A stretch of DNA of 64,000 nt from assembly GCA_031268175.1 (NCBI GenBank), contig JAIRXR010000007.1, positions 26,793 through 90,792 of the forward strand, given 5' to 3'. Positions 1-9,031 of the stretch are shown piece after piece (position 1 is the first letter of the stretch; each line of letters begins with the position of its first letter). The notes beneath the pieces are model-generated. The model ran no database searches and was not told the DNA's origin. It saw only the letters and a program-made list of their open reading frames with translations. The translations under genes were made by a program, and so were the position numbers. Source of the stretch: Puniceicoccales bacterium (GTDB taxonomy: Bacteria; Verrucomicrobiota; Verrucomicrobiia; Opitutales; JAIRKQ01).

Positions 1-45
1 ATCTCCTCAGAAATCCCTTCGGACGTTTGGTTCATCGATTATGTC

Positions 46-996
46 CTAGGATTGCGACACGGAGAGTTTTCGTATGCCGCTCTTTGACGTCAAAACCACA
101 TTGCTGTAGTGTTCTACGGTCAAATCCGTAAATTTACTGTTTTCGTCCTCGTAGACGCGAAATACGTTGCCATCAATTGGAGTGACGAATCGTTTGATGT
201 TTGCCGGCTCATCTTTCATAATGTCATTGCGCGTGTAGAATGCGTATATTTGATTTCCAACGATGCTGCTCTTCGCCCCGGCATCCTGGAATCGCGCGCC
301 CATGACACGAACCTCATCGACGAACAATTTTCTCGCAAGATCTTCCGGTGTCAGGCCTGCTGCACGCGCTGCTCCGGCGTTGTTTTGCACGTCGTAGCTA
401 TCACTACGAAGATCCCACGCGCCCTCGCCAATGACGATTCTGTTCGGCCGCACACCAGTGGCGTCGGCAGCAGCCTCCAGTTCAGCGCGTATGTCGGAAT
501 CTGGATTTGCATCATGTCCCCAGACGTAGCCTGCCAGCGTTCCACTGTTTTCATCCAATGCTGAGATTGCACGGCGCAATTCGTTGCGCAACAGCCGCTG
601 CAGAAGCAGCTGCACGTAGCGTTCCCTCCAGTCATCCCCGGCAACGTCGTCGTGGTCAACGCGAACTGTGAGGCCCTTGTTATAGGTGCGTGATGTTATG
701 GATGTGCCAACGAATTCCACGCGCTTGAACGAGGAACCGACGGCGCGGATGTCATCCGTTTCCGACAAAAAGCACTGCTCGTTGTCTGAGACCTTGAATT
801 CAAAGCGCTTTGCCACCGGAATTACGGGCGCTATGAAATTCAGTAGGCTTTCCATCTGTTCGGAATCTTTCCAGCCTACGGTGAATGCTGTCAATGGTTC
901 AGAATAGTTCGCCGCCGTGAACCTTGCTTCATTTGCTGCACAAACAGTTCCGCACTTCTGGAAACCGTCATCTTTTGGTAAAATTTCTATGTTCAT
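46..996 (-). CDS. Mu-like phage major capsid protein
   Basis: This 316-residue protein is the last gene visible in a tightly packed minus-strand head module and sits where Mu-like phages carry the major head subunit (gpT), after the protease/scaffold and decoration genes. It is rich in short beta segments with a central helical stretch (about residues 125-155), as in HK97-fold capsid proteins, and its length suits a capsid subunit. There is no signal peptide or membrane segment. I infer the function mainly from gene order and size; sequence resemblance alone is weak. The module continues beyond the left edge, so tail genes cannot be judged. It could alternatively be another head protein. Confidence 0.6.
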   Translation of the reverse strand: MNIEILPKDDGFQKCGTVCAANEARFTAANYSEPLTAFTVGWKDSEQMESLLNFIAPVIPVAKRFEFKVSDNEQCFLSETDDIRAVGSSFKRVEFVGTSITSRTYNKGLTVRVDHDDVAGDDWRERYVQLLLQRLLRNELRRAISALDENSGTLAGYVWGHDANPDSDIRAELEAAADATGVRPNRIVIGEGAWDLRSDSYDVQNNAGAARAAGLTPEDLARKLFVDEVRVMGARFQDAGAKSSIVGNQIYAFYTRNDIMKDEPANIKRFVTPIDGNVFRVYEDENSKFTDLTVEHYSNVVLTSKSGIRKLSVSQS

Positions 997-1030
997 ATCT
1001 GTGAAAATTAATTGTAAATATTAGTGCCCA

Positions 1031-1468
1031 TCAAACTTCCTGGACCACGTGTTGCTGCGGCACGCAGCTCATAAATTCCATGCGTTGATTTGCTCCAGCC
1101 GCCCCCGTCAATGCAATGCCGACCATCGCGTAGATGCCAGGCGCTATTGGCAGCGGCTTTACTTTTCCGTCTGCGGCTGGCACGATGATATCGCCGGCTT
1201 GAATCGCCTCACTAGCTACGGCCAGGAGGGTATCGGAACTTCCCAGAAGCGAGACGTTGACAATTTCCCTTTTCCCGGCTGTCGGTGCCTCAGCTTCATC
1301 GGTAATGATTCCGATTGGTAGGTCATCTTCTCCACAAATTGCTACATTCAACGACTGCGGCACCAATTTACCGAGAAGATATTTCGTTTCGATCGCCGTC
1401 TCGGCTCGCTTAGCTATGTTGCAAGTGTGCGACCCAATTTCAGAGTTCGATAGTATTAGCTGTGTCAT
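1031..1468 (-). CDS. Phage capsid decoration-like protein (DUF2190 type)
   Basis: A 145-residue beta-rich protein with the look of DUF2190 / head-stabilising proteins: alternating short hydrophobic strands, a Gly/Ala-rich middle (residues 75-105 contain VASEAIQAGDIIVPAADGKV) and an APGIYAMVGIALTGAAGANQ-like segment near 108-127, where such proteins carry their 'cyclical' beta motif. It lies between the protease/scaffold and the major capsid gene, the normal place for a decoration protein (Mu gpJ region). The gaps on either side are 16 and 34 nt, so it belongs to the same transcript. Function is inferred from context plus family likeness. Confidence 0.6.
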   Translation of the reverse strand: MTQLILSNSEIGSHTCNIAKRAETAIETKYLLGKLVPQSLNVAICGEDDLPIGIITDEAEAPTAGKREIVNVSLLGSSDTLLAVASEAIQAGDIIVPAADGKVKPLPIAPGIYAMVGIALTGAAGANQRMEFMSCVPQQHVVQEV

Positions 1469-1484
1469 AATTCCTTAGTTAGGG

Positions 1485-2309
1485 TTAAAAATGTTTTTGA
1501 AATAGCTCTGGATTGGTGCGTTTTACGGCCATCCAAGCGTCGCCATAATTTTCCGAAAATTTTTGCATGCGCTCGAAAACGAGGCGCAGAATCCTCTCCC
1601 GGCTCGCCGCACACGCATCGCGTGCCACCAGCGCATCCGTTCGCGAAACCGTATGCAGGATGATTTTTTTTTGCAAAGACGGGAAAATTCTCTCCGAAAT
1701 TTCCTCACTTTTCGGCACTGCCAAAGCTAATTTTTCCACCTGTTTCGCCGCATTTTCCACCTGGAAAATAGCTACGCCATCGCCGCCGCTTACATTGGAG
1801 TGAGCGGAAACCTCCGGCTTCGCCTCTCCCTGACATTCCGGCTCTGAAATTTTCCCTTCCTCCGCGGGCTCGCCGATTGTTTCAATCTTCGCCACGTGTT
1901 CGCATGGAATATTTGGATGGTTCGTCATGCCGACGGACAGCAGACGCCTTGGAAGCAACTTGCCATCCCTAGTCTGCACCGTGAGCCAGCGCGGTGACAG
2001 GTATTTCAAGATGCCGTTTTTAAACAGCCCCTTTCCTGATTTCGCCCATTTTATGGAGATCCACAGGGCATCATCCTCTACTTTCAAATTTTCTATGCGT
2101 CCGTAGATCTTTTCATTTTTCGATAAAAATTCCGGATCATCCGGATGGCCAATGAATATGGGAATTCCGTGGAATCCTCTCACAAGTCGCCAGCGGATCG
2201 AATGAAAGGAATTGTAAATATCCTTCGCCGAGGCGGCATCCAAAACTTGAACTCCCTTTGCGTGGTGATATTCGCCGAAATTTGCCAATTTTAACCATTC
2301 GATGTTCAT
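1485..2309 (-). CDS. Mu gpI-like head maturation protease / scaffold
   Basis: The N-terminal half (residues 1-135) matches the Mu I protein pattern: a start with MNIEWLKLANFGEYHH, a GIPIFIGHPDDPEF segment, a YGRIENLKVEDDALW stretch describing the target region, and LKYLSPRWLTV followed by GMTNHPNIP. In Mu this protein is a self-cleaving protease whose C-terminal half acts as scaffold; here the C-terminal half (about 140-274) is charged and helical, as expected of scaffold. At 274 residues it is shorter than Mu gpI (about 360). It abuts the portal gene directly with no intervening gene, although Mu carries gp30 (F) and gp31 between them. Confidence 0.75.
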   Translation of the reverse strand: MNIEWLKLANFGEYHHAKGVQVLDAASAKDIYNSFHSIRWRLVRGFHGIPIFIGHPDDPEFLSKNEKIYGRIENLKVEDDALWISIKWAKSGKGLFKNGILKYLSPRWLTVQTRDGKLLPRRLLSVGMTNHPNIPCEHVAKIETIGEPAEEGKISEPECQGEAKPEVSAHSNVSGGDGVAIFQVENAAKQVEKLALAVPKSEEISERIFPSLQKKIILHTVSRTDALVARDACAASRERILRLVFERMQKFSENYGDAWMAVKRTNPELFQKHF

Positions 2310-3620
2310 CTATTTGCCCTCCTCCGACGGCGACGGCATTTGGCTATTTTTTTCGACTGCGTTTTCACGTTCTCCATGGCGCGGCAGTATTCGTTCGCCG
2401 TCATCCGGCGTGGCCAAATTAAATTTCTCGCGGATGTCATTGATGGAAATCGGAACACCCATTTTGTGAAGTTCCACATACGGGCTAAGTTCCTCTTTCA
2501 CGTTTCGCCGCGCGTTCGGTATGAATTTTATGTACGCCTTCACTGGGACGGCGCCGAACAGATATTTTATGACGAACCTATCCACTTGATTATTTAGAGT
2601 CTCCGAAATCATGCCGGCATCGTCCGTTTCCAAAATGGACGTTTCGTCCGCCTGCAGAGATGCCCCGGCCCCATTCTGGCGGGACAGCGTCGCCAAATCA
2701 GAACCGCGCCAGAGGGCAGCTATGGCCCTATCCATCCTATCGACGAGTGCCGGATAGGGCAATTCTCCCCGCGTCGATATGTCTATGGCTTCGATGTCTG
2801 TCCCCCTCGACATCAGAGCGTGAAATTCGGCACCAAAGTCTTCTACGGCGTCCCGCGCCGCGTTCCATTGCTCCGTGTTCGGAATAGCATCGGTAACGCC
2901 CTTGACACCCGGCATTGCATTGCGTCCGCAGTAGACCAGCCAATCGCGCATCGGCAGATGCTTGAATATGTATGCAATGGAGCATGCCTCCATGAGGCCA
3001 TCGCCTGTCGTTACCAGCCACGCGCCCGGTTCCAGTTGGATACCGGATGAGGCACCTTCGTCCGCCAGAAATTTCAATTTGCCATCGCGGTTTTCGAAAA
3101 ACCACAGTGGAACAAAGCGAAAGGTGGCGGTTAGCAGCGCCGAAGGTGCCGTGCGACTTAGCAGCGGAAATTGCGAAAGTTTTTCATCGTTTGAAATTTC
3201 ATGGGGTTCGAAAATTATCTCATGGACTGCGTATTTTTTCCCAATCGCGTCCATCATTTGGCGGACCAGGAGAGCCACGCCGCCGGACTCATTTCCGTCG
3301 CATGCACTTGTCGTCGACAGGTTATTATAAAAATGTTCCAGTGCTAGTTTTTGCTCGCGAGCAAGGTCGGAATTGTCCATCGATAGAACTTCCCAATTCA
3401 ACCGTGCTATCGATTTTTTCCGCTTGCTCGCAACACCCAGTATGACATCATCTCTCCGTTCGATGGCATCCCACAGCAGCGCAGCGCCTCTCAAATAGCC
3501 AGCCGAAAACGAATCGAGCGCTCTCGTCAACGACTCCGGTGTCAGTGTGCCTATGGGACTGAACCGCGTACGCATGGAATTTTTCACGCGAATTTGTGAA
3601 ATTTGTGATGTTGTTTTCAT
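2310..3620 (-). CDS. Mu gp29-like portal protein (DUF935)
   Basis: 436 residues with the DUF935 portal layout: an N-terminal helical part with LTRALDSFSAGYLRGAALL and DAIERRDDVILGVASKRKK (residues about 30-70), then LNWEVLSMD, a LLVRQMMDAIGKKYAVHEII segment (about 120-140), and a late MDRAIAALWRGSDLATLSRQ stretch. In Mu this protein forms the dodecameric portal at the packaging vertex. It overlaps the terminase gene by 4 nt, so the two are translationally coupled. The C-terminus (ILPRHGERENAVEKNSQMPS) is hydrophilic and probably flexible. The family call is fairly safe; activity is unknown. Confidence 0.8.
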   Translation of the reverse strand: MKTTSQISQIRVKNSMRTRFSPIGTLTPESLTRALDSFSAGYLRGAALLWDAIERRDDVILGVASKRKKSIARLNWEVLSMDNSDLAREQKLALEHFYNNLSTTSACDGNESGGVALLVRQMMDAIGKKYAVHEIIFEPHEISNDEKLSQFPLLSRTAPSALLTATFRFVPLWFFENRDGKLKFLADEGASSGIQLEPGAWLVTTGDGLMEACSIAYIFKHLPMRDWLVYCGRNAMPGVKGVTDAIPNTEQWNAARDAVEDFGAEFHALMSRGTDIEAIDISTRGELPYPALVDRMDRAIAALWRGSDLATLSRQNGAGASLQADETSILETDDAGMISETLNNQVDRFVIKYLFGAVPVKAYIKFIPNARRNVKEELSPYVELHKMGVPISINDIREKFNLATPDDGERILPRHGERENAVEKNSQMPSPSEEGK

Positions 3621-5116
3621 AAAAATCTTTTCCTTCCTGCCGCTGCTTGTTCAATTTTTTCAAAGTGCACAGTGGCCGTTTGCCCCACACTACAGGCAGC
3701 GTGTACGGCCAGCGCAAGGGCCCAAAATCTGTCGGCATGCCCGTTTTTCCCGCGGTCACCGGCAAACCGAACATTTCCGGCAAGCGTCGTTTCCCTTTTG
3801 ATGGAGCGCAGGTCGGCGCGAATGAAATCGTCGCTGGGAATTCTTAGCACTTCGTTCTCAAAAACTTCGCGGAGTTGGTAGGCGAGCAGTTCTTTGGTCG
3901 CATTCGTGAATGCTATGCCCTCTACGCGATATTTTCCGAACCTTTCAGCTGCACGCTCGAAAAATTGTCTGCCGATGCCGCTCTGATCAATGCAAACGCG
4001 CCCCAAATGCGCTAGGGTGAAAAATTTTCGCAGCTCGCTTTCCTGAGACGAAAACGGCGCATCCTTCATGCAGAGAACGCTTCGTGTCAGCAGCATTTCG
4101 CCGCGCTTTTCCAACAGCCAAAATACGGTTAGGTCGTGGCTGCGGCCAATATCTATGCCAAGAAAGCATTCTCCAGTTTGCGATGAAAAATTCCCCCACT
4201 GCCAATTGGCGTTGTGCAATGGTTTCTCCTCTACCACGGCTTTTCGTCCGGCGATGCCGCTCAAATCGTCGCGAACCGCGGAGCTGCCACATTCGCCATC
4301 TTCGGTGAAAATTTCACCGCTATCGGGAGATCCGTATTCGCAATGCGCCACCATGTCGCTGGTTATGAACGAGGAACGGTCATCGGCCGGTACGCACATG
4401 TATTCCTGCAAAAACGATTCCTCGTCCGGGCATCCATTTTTCACGGAATCGAAGTATTCTCCGTCGGACATTTGGCCGCGCTCGTCCCATTCAGCTAATT
4501 TCGCCCTCAACTTATCCAAAAAGCCCTGTTCAAGCGCGTCCTGCAGAGTTACGCGGTGGTATGAAAATTTTTTTGGATTGCCTCCGTCGCGGACCTCGCA
4601 GATCAATTTGTTAAAAAAGTTATTTGACCCGCGGTGCGTAGACAGGATTTCCAGCTGCCCTCCCCAGGTGATCCCCGGCAATGCTGTGGCGTAGAGATTT
4701 TTCTGATCGCCGTGCAACGCGAATTCGTCCAAAATTCTCGAGCCGCGCTTGCCGGCCTGGGAATTTACGCTCGACGGCAGGGAATTTATTGCCCGGCCAT
4801 CGGAAAATCGCAGCGACACGAAGGTGTCAATTTTTTCATCGCAAACCACCGCATTGCCGAAAAAATTGCACGCTGGGGCTAGCATCTGCGCAAATTTCTT
4901 GCAGTCGGCGACGAATAGCTTTGCCTGCAGTTCGTCCCTCGACGCCGCCCAGGTATCCCAATGGTTTACCTTGGAAGCGTGCCGCCGAACGGCCCCGTAT
5001 GCCGTCGCCAGCGTCATGCCGATTTGGCGAGACTTTTCCAAAATCTTCAGCGGAGAGGCGTCGAGAATCCAACTGGCTTGGTACGGGAGGAAAAAGCTTC
5101 GATTGCCGTCTCTCAT
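3617..5116 (-). CDS. Mu gp28-like terminase large subunit
   Basis: A 499-residue packaging motor. The ATPase part shows a terminase-type Walker A variant, EKSRQIGMT at residues 27-35, and a Walker B, RILDEFAL at 127-134. The C-terminal nuclease part has CFLGIDIGRSHD (about 325), VCIDQSGIGRQFF and GHADRFWALALA, which supply the expected acidic residues. All motifs look intact, so the protein could be functional. Length fits Mu gp28 (about 550). It overlaps its neighbours on both sides by 4 nt. In phages it cuts and pumps DNA into proheads with the portal and the small subunit. Confidence 0.85.
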   Translation of the reverse strand: MRDGNRSFFLPYQASWILDASPLKILEKSRQIGMTLATAYGAVRRHASKVNHWDTWAASRDELQAKLFVADCKKFAQMLAPACNFFGNAVVCDEKIDTFVSLRFSDGRAINSLPSSVNSQAGKRGSRILDEFALHGDQKNLYATALPGITWGGQLEILSTHRGSNNFFNKLICEVRDGGNPKKFSYHRVTLQDALEQGFLDKLRAKLAEWDERGQMSDGEYFDSVKNGCPDEESFLQEYMCVPADDRSSFITSDMVAHCEYGSPDSGEIFTEDGECGSSAVRDDLSGIAGRKAVVEEKPLHNANWQWGNFSSQTGECFLGIDIGRSHDLTVFWLLEKRGEMLLTRSVLCMKDAPFSSQESELRKFFTLAHLGRVCIDQSGIGRQFFERAAERFGKYRVEGIAFTNATKELLAYQLREVFENEVLRIPSDDFIRADLRSIKRETTLAGNVRFAGDRGKNGHADRFWALALAVHAACSVGQTATVHFEKIEQAAAGRKRFL

Positions 5117-5505
5117 AGCAGCTGCAATTGCTCCTCCACGGTTTCTACGACGTCCTTCGGCAGTCTTCCCATTTGCATGCTTTCGCGCACCGCCCGCAGC
5201 CTCTGCATTTCCTCCTCGATGTCGCCGCTTCTAAGTTTTTCGGACTGCTTGCGCTCCATTTCCTGGATTCTCTGTGAACTCGCCGATAGTTTTTGAATCA
5301 CGGCGGATATGTCCTTTAACTCCCCAACGGATCCATCGCAATCCCCGCATATGGAATCGAATAGCATCTCCCAGGCGCGGGATAGCGATGCCATTGCTGT
5401 CCCCATCGACAGTTCGAAATTGGCAAAAATTTCGGAAGTCTTCTCCCTGGCAAATTTTATCTGCGCCAGGTGGCTTTTGAATCTGTCCCCAACGTCACAC
5501 ATCAT
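5113..5505 (-). CDS. Mu gp27-like protein (DUF3486-like), candidate small terminase
   Basis: A 130-residue, almost entirely helical and charged protein placed directly before the terminase large subunit, where Mu has gp27 (DUF3486). The heptad-like segment from about residue 65 to 125 (LKDISAVIQKLSASSQRIQE onwards) suggests a coiled coil. Small terminases are helical, oligomeric and poorly conserved, so the assignment rests mainly on position and predicted structure. It overlaps the flanking genes by 4 nt on each side. Confidence 0.5.
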   Translation of the reverse strand: MMCDVGDRFKSHLAQIKFAREKTSEIFANFELSMGTAMASLSRAWEMLFDSICGDCDGSVGELKDISAVIQKLSASSQRIQEMERKQSEKLRSGDIEEEMQRLRAVRESMQMGRLPKDVVETVEEQLQLL

Positions 5506-5822
5506 CCATCAATCCCGGCATTTTCAGGCGCGCAACCGTCGGCAGCCATAAATCTGTCGCCGAAGCCGCATTCGCTGATTTTTACAACGGCGTTGCTGGC
5601 GACCAATGCTCGCAAAATTTCTTCCACATCACCGCGCCCAACACGCTCGCACTCGCAACACACACCTCGAAAAATTACTGCAACCGGCAAACTCGCCGGC
5701 GAGGCCACCCGCAACTGCGAGAGCACCAGCGCCCGCATTTTCGCAGCGTCGATCGTGATAGCGGCATACCGATTCGCCGTATTATTCCAATTCTTCGATG
5801 CGCTCTCTGTGCTGTCCTTCAT
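5502..5822 (-). CDS. Hypothetical phage-module protein, winged-helix-like
   Basis: First visible gene of the head module, 106 residues. The middle (about 25-90) reads as a small winged-helix fold: a helix with MRALVLSQLRVA, then GRGDVEEILRALVASNAVVKI and a short beta wing. Mu-like phages encode a small protein (gp26) at this point. It overlaps the next gene by 4 nt. DNA recognition for packaging or regulation is possible but not shown; I do not recognise the family. The 203 nt upstream, up to comM, should contain the operon promoter, but I see no convincing consensus there. Confidence 0.5.
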   Translation of the reverse strand: MKDSTESASKNWNNTANRYAAITIDAAKMRALVLSQLRVASPASLPVAVIFRGVCCECERVGRGDVEEILRALVASNAVVKISECGFGDRFMAADGCAPENAGIDG

Positions 5823-6025
5823 GCGATTTGATGGGACAGTGTAACACGAATTACATCGGTGCGTGAGCAGTAGGTTGGCTGCGTTTGCTAGAGCAAATCG
5901 CTTTGATTTGTTGTAAAATTTTCACAGAAAATGTACAAATGATGCCACCGCGTAAAAATTTTGCGCCGTGATCGCAGCCATGGGACCGATGCTCCACCTT
6001 TGCTTGCCGGCTGATTTGGTCTCGC

Positions 6026-7555
6026 CTATGCCCTGTCCAGCGCGCGATAGTGTATTGATTCCAGAAGGTGCGGAGGCAAAATTTCCCCCTCGCCTTCCAA
6101 ATCGGCGATCGTGCGCGCAACTTTTAAAATTTTATCGTAGGCTCTCGCGGAAATGGATAGTTGCTTCATTGCCATTTCGAGTAGGTCTGCCGACTCCTTT
6201 CCAAGCTCGCAAAATTTCATAACTTCGCCGTGGGACATGGCGGCGTTGCGTTTGTTTTTTACACTTTGAAATCTGCTGATCTGCATTTTGGACGCCGCTT
6301 CCACCCTCGACCTTATTTCGGCCGACGCTTCGGACATATTCTTCGATCGCATGGCTTCTATGGCAACCGCTGGAACGTACATCTGTATGTCGAATCTGTC
6401 AACCATCGGGCCGCTAATTTTTGCCCTATATCTCAGGATGTCGGCTTGGGAGCATTTGCATCTGCGCCTTTCATCGCCCAGGTATCCGCATGGGCATGGA
6501 TTCATGGCACCGACTAGCATGGTGCTGCATGGAAATTTGATTTTTCCGGAGCTACGTGAGATTGTGACCTCTCCATCCTCGAGCGGCTGGCGAAGGGATT
6601 CCAATGTAGTCCTCCGAAATTCGGCCAACTCATCTAAAAACAGCACACCATTGTGAGCCAATGAAATTTCCCCCGGTGCGGGGATGCTCCCACCGCCGAG
6701 CAATCCTGCTCCGCTGGTCGAGTGGTGGGGAGAGCGGAATGGCCGTTCGAAGCAGACTTTTCCACCGGACATCAGCAGCCCCGCCGCAGAGTGGATGCTC
6801 ATCGTTTCCAAAAATTCATCGAAAGTTGGCGCCGCCATTATGCTCGGTATGCGCTTTGCGACCATTGATTTTCCGGCTCCAGGAGGCCCTATCATCAGAA
6901 GATTATGCCCGCCGGAAACAGCCACTTCGACCGCCCGACGCAGTGCCATTTGCCCTTTTACCTCCGCAAAGTCTAGTAAATTTTTGCCGATTTTTACGTC
7001 CGATTGCAAATTCCTGTGGGCGACGGGTTGCAACACTATTTGCCCGCTCAAAAATTTAATCGCCTCACCTAGATTCTCTACGGCAAAAATTTCCACGCCA
7101 TCGACGAAAGCCGCTTCATCTGCGGATTCCGGCGGTAGGAGCAATTTTTTTCTCTCCTTTTTTGCCTGAATCGCAAATGCCAATCCGCCCTTGATCCCGC
7201 GAATTTTTCCAGAAAGCCCGAGCTCTCCGGCGACTATGAAGTCGCCGAGATTTTCAAAAAAGCATTGCCCTGTGCTTTGGATCACACCGATGGCAATGGG
7301 AAGATCGTAGAATGATCCTTCCTTTCTTATGCAGGACGGAGCTAAATTTACAGTTGTGCGAGTGCGCGGAATGGCGTATCCGCCGTTCAAAAGCGCCGAA
7401 AAAATCCTATCGTAGGACTCTTTTATGGCAGCGTCCGGGAGGCCGACGATCACAAATTTCAAGTCTCCTCTCTCTCCGGAGTTTACCTCGACTGCGATGT
7501 CGACGGCATCAATTCCTCTCAGCGCGCACGACTGGACAATGGACAGCATTAGCAA
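6026..7555 (-). CDS. comM: ComM-like Mg-chelatase-related AAA+ ATPase (YifB)
   Basis: 509 residues, the usual length for ComM/YifB. The N-terminal Lon-protease-like domain begins with [29 protein letters not shown] and [20 protein letters not shown]. The AAA+ domain has Walker A GPPGAGKS at 223-230, a FRSPHHS segment, Walker [11 protein letters not shown] near 308-317 and MNPCPCGY. ComM is a hexameric helicase promoting branch migration during natural transformation. Either Met1 or Met3 could be the start. comF is also in this window, but no DNA-uptake channel gene is, so competence itself is unproven. Confidence 0.95.
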   Translation of the reverse strand: MLMLSIVQSCALRGIDAVDIAVEVNSGERGDLKFVIVGLPDAAIKESYDRIFSALLNGGYAIPRTRTTVNLAPSCIRKEGSFYDLPIAIGVIQSTGQCFFENLGDFIVAGELGLSGKIRGIKGGLAFAIQAKKERKKLLLPPESADEAAFVDGVEIFAVENLGEAIKFLSGQIVLQPVAHRNLQSDVKIGKNLLDFAEVKGQMALRRAVEVAVSGGHNLLMIGPPGAGKSMVAKRIPSIMAAPTFDEFLETMSIHSAAGLLMSGGKVCFERPFRSPHHSTSGAGLLGGGSIPAPGEISLAHNGVLFLDELAEFRRTTLESLRQPLEDGEVTISRSSGKIKFPCSTMLVGAMNPCPCGYLGDERRRCKCSQADILRYRAKISGPMVDRFDIQMYVPAVAIEAMRSKNMSEASAEIRSRVEAASKMQISRFQSVKNKRNAAMSHGEVMKFCELGKESADLLEMAMKQLSISARAYDKILKVARTIADLEGEGEILPPHLLESIHYRALDRA

Positions 7556-7642
7556 TTGCTAAGTCATCACACAATTGCCATTCGATGTCAAGTGGAAATA
7601 TGCGGCAAGCGAATGTAAAAAATTCGCCTGCGCGGGGATATT

Positions 7643-8509
7643 TCACAGCTGATCGTGGAGTGGATTGCTCGGAAGCATTGCGTGGAAATGCATTCCGAAA
7701 TATAGTAATCCGATCGTCAGTGGGTCCAGCAGCAATTGCGTAGCCACTTCCGCAAACGTACTACTTTCCGTCAAACCATAGCCTATAAGATGCGCTCCTG
7801 CACGATCACCATCTCCACCTACGATTTTGACTCTGTCCAAAAAATTTTCATCAAAATCCGCGGCGGATATGGCACATTCAAGCCCTGGAATGGCTACGTC
7901 AATTTGGCGAATACCATCCGTTTCGATGCCGATCAAGACAATTGAGCGCCCATAGTGATTCGAAATGTGTTGGAGCATGTCCGTGTTCAGTTGCCTGTCA
8001 CCGAAATGTGTAAAAAGATTGGTGAGTTTTGCAGCTTCTATCAGATTTTTCACCTCCGTTTCGGCCTGTCCGATGGCTTTTGAATTGCCTCCTAGACTCG
8101 GATGGCACAAATTTTTCCCTTGAAATCTTTCGTAGATCTGTGCCATTATTCCGTAAAAGCCACATCTGCCATCGCCAAACATGTTAACGTCTTGCCTTGC
8201 GCTGTTTTCCAGAATTTGCGTAACGCGCACATTGCTTGGCCACGCATCCAGCAAAAATTCGCAGTTAAGCTCTCCCAAGTCTGCATCATCGAAGCGCCGT
8301 CCACCAGCTGCGCATTTCTTCGCCCTTTCTAGCTTGTCTTTCTCGAACGTGCGTTTGGATTCTGCGATGGCACGCTTGAGTTGCTTATCGTTATTGGCGG
8401 CATTGATGCCGGATGCGTTGTTTTCTTTGCCATGGGAATGGGAGACATTTGGCCTGCCAAAATTTCTAGCTCTTATATTCATGCCGGGCATATGCACAAA
8501 AATATCCAC
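7643..8509 (-). CDS. OTU-like cysteine protease, candidate host-directed deubiquitinase
   Basis: 288 residues. The stretch NMFGDGRCGFYGIMAQIYE has the OTU nucleophile pattern D-G-x-C, with D113, G114 and C116. The C-terminal LLYFGMHFHAMLP places H274-F-x-A-M where OTU enzymes carry the catalytic His followed by an aromatic residue. The spacing (about 158 residues) fits an OTU core. The first 70 residues are hydrophilic and probably disordered, with a basic helix at 45-66; no Sec signal peptide is seen. OTU enzymes remove ubiquitin, and bacterial ones are typically injected effectors (for example ChlaOTU in Chlamydia, ceg genes in Legionella). Bacteria lack ubiquitin, so a eukaryotic host target is inferred. 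No secretion system is encoded nearby. Confidence 0.6.
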   Translation of the reverse strand: MDIFVHMPGMNIRARNFGRPNVSHSHGKENNASGINAANNDKQLKRAIAESKRTFEKDKLERAKKCAAGGRRFDDADLGELNCEFLLDAWPSNVRVTQILENSARQDVNMFGDGRCGFYGIMAQIYERFQGKNLCHPSLGGNSKAIGQAETEVKNLIEAAKLTNLFTHFGDRQLNTDMLQHISNHYGRSIVLIGIETDGIRQIDVAIPGLECAISAADFDENFLDRVKIVGGDGDRAGAHLIGYGLTESSTFAEVATQLLLDPLTIGLLYFGMHFHAMLPSNPLHDQL

Positions 8510-8629
8510 AAAGTAAATAGATTTTCCTGTGACCAGAGTGGCAAATTAGTGGTTGACTTACATGCGGACGTCGCCATTAAAAATCTGGCTGCGGTGTATG
8601 GTGGATAACTAGTACCGTCTATGTGATTT

Positions 8630-8705
<76 letters not shown>

Positions 8706-8758
8706 CAAACCGACTCACTGGTGATTCGGTGTCGTGCCAATGCTAGCCACTGGACGAC

Positions 8759-8776
8759 TGCTCCGCGGGAGCATTT
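8759..8776 (+). terminator. Candidate terminator behind tRNA-Phe
   Basis: Six-base-pair stem TGCTCC/GGAGCA with a GCG loop, followed by TTTATT, 53 nt after the tRNA. Short, so only plausible. The rest of the 326-nt gap between the tRNA and the nuoG-like gene holds no credible ORF. Confidence 0.35.
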
Positions 8777-8909
8777 ATTGCTGTGCTTCGGGGCTATGCC
8801 GACGGCTGCGCGCGTGCTTCGCCGGCGATTCGGTGCACCGACGCATCTAATTTTTTGAAAAATTTCCGTGATTTTTCCGGCGGAGAATTGTTTTTATTCG
8901 CCGTCGCCT

Positions 8910-8945
8910 AAAAAAATGACCGGCTGAGAAATCTCTCAGCCGGTC
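8910..8945 (-). terminator. Rho-independent terminator of the pyrH...nuoG operon
   Basis: A perfect 12-bp stem (GACCGGCTGAGA at 8918-8929 with TCTCAGCCGGTC at 8934-8945) and a 4-nt loop. Read on the minus strand it is followed by ATTTTTTTAGG, a proper U tract. It lies 86 nt past the stop of the nuoG-like gene. Confidence 0.85.
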
Positions 8946-9031
8946 CTCCCCTAACTAAACCGCACTTCCTAACGGTTGTGGATACACATTTGCATAATTT
9001 GTGAAAATTTTCAACAAAAAACGAAAATCTG

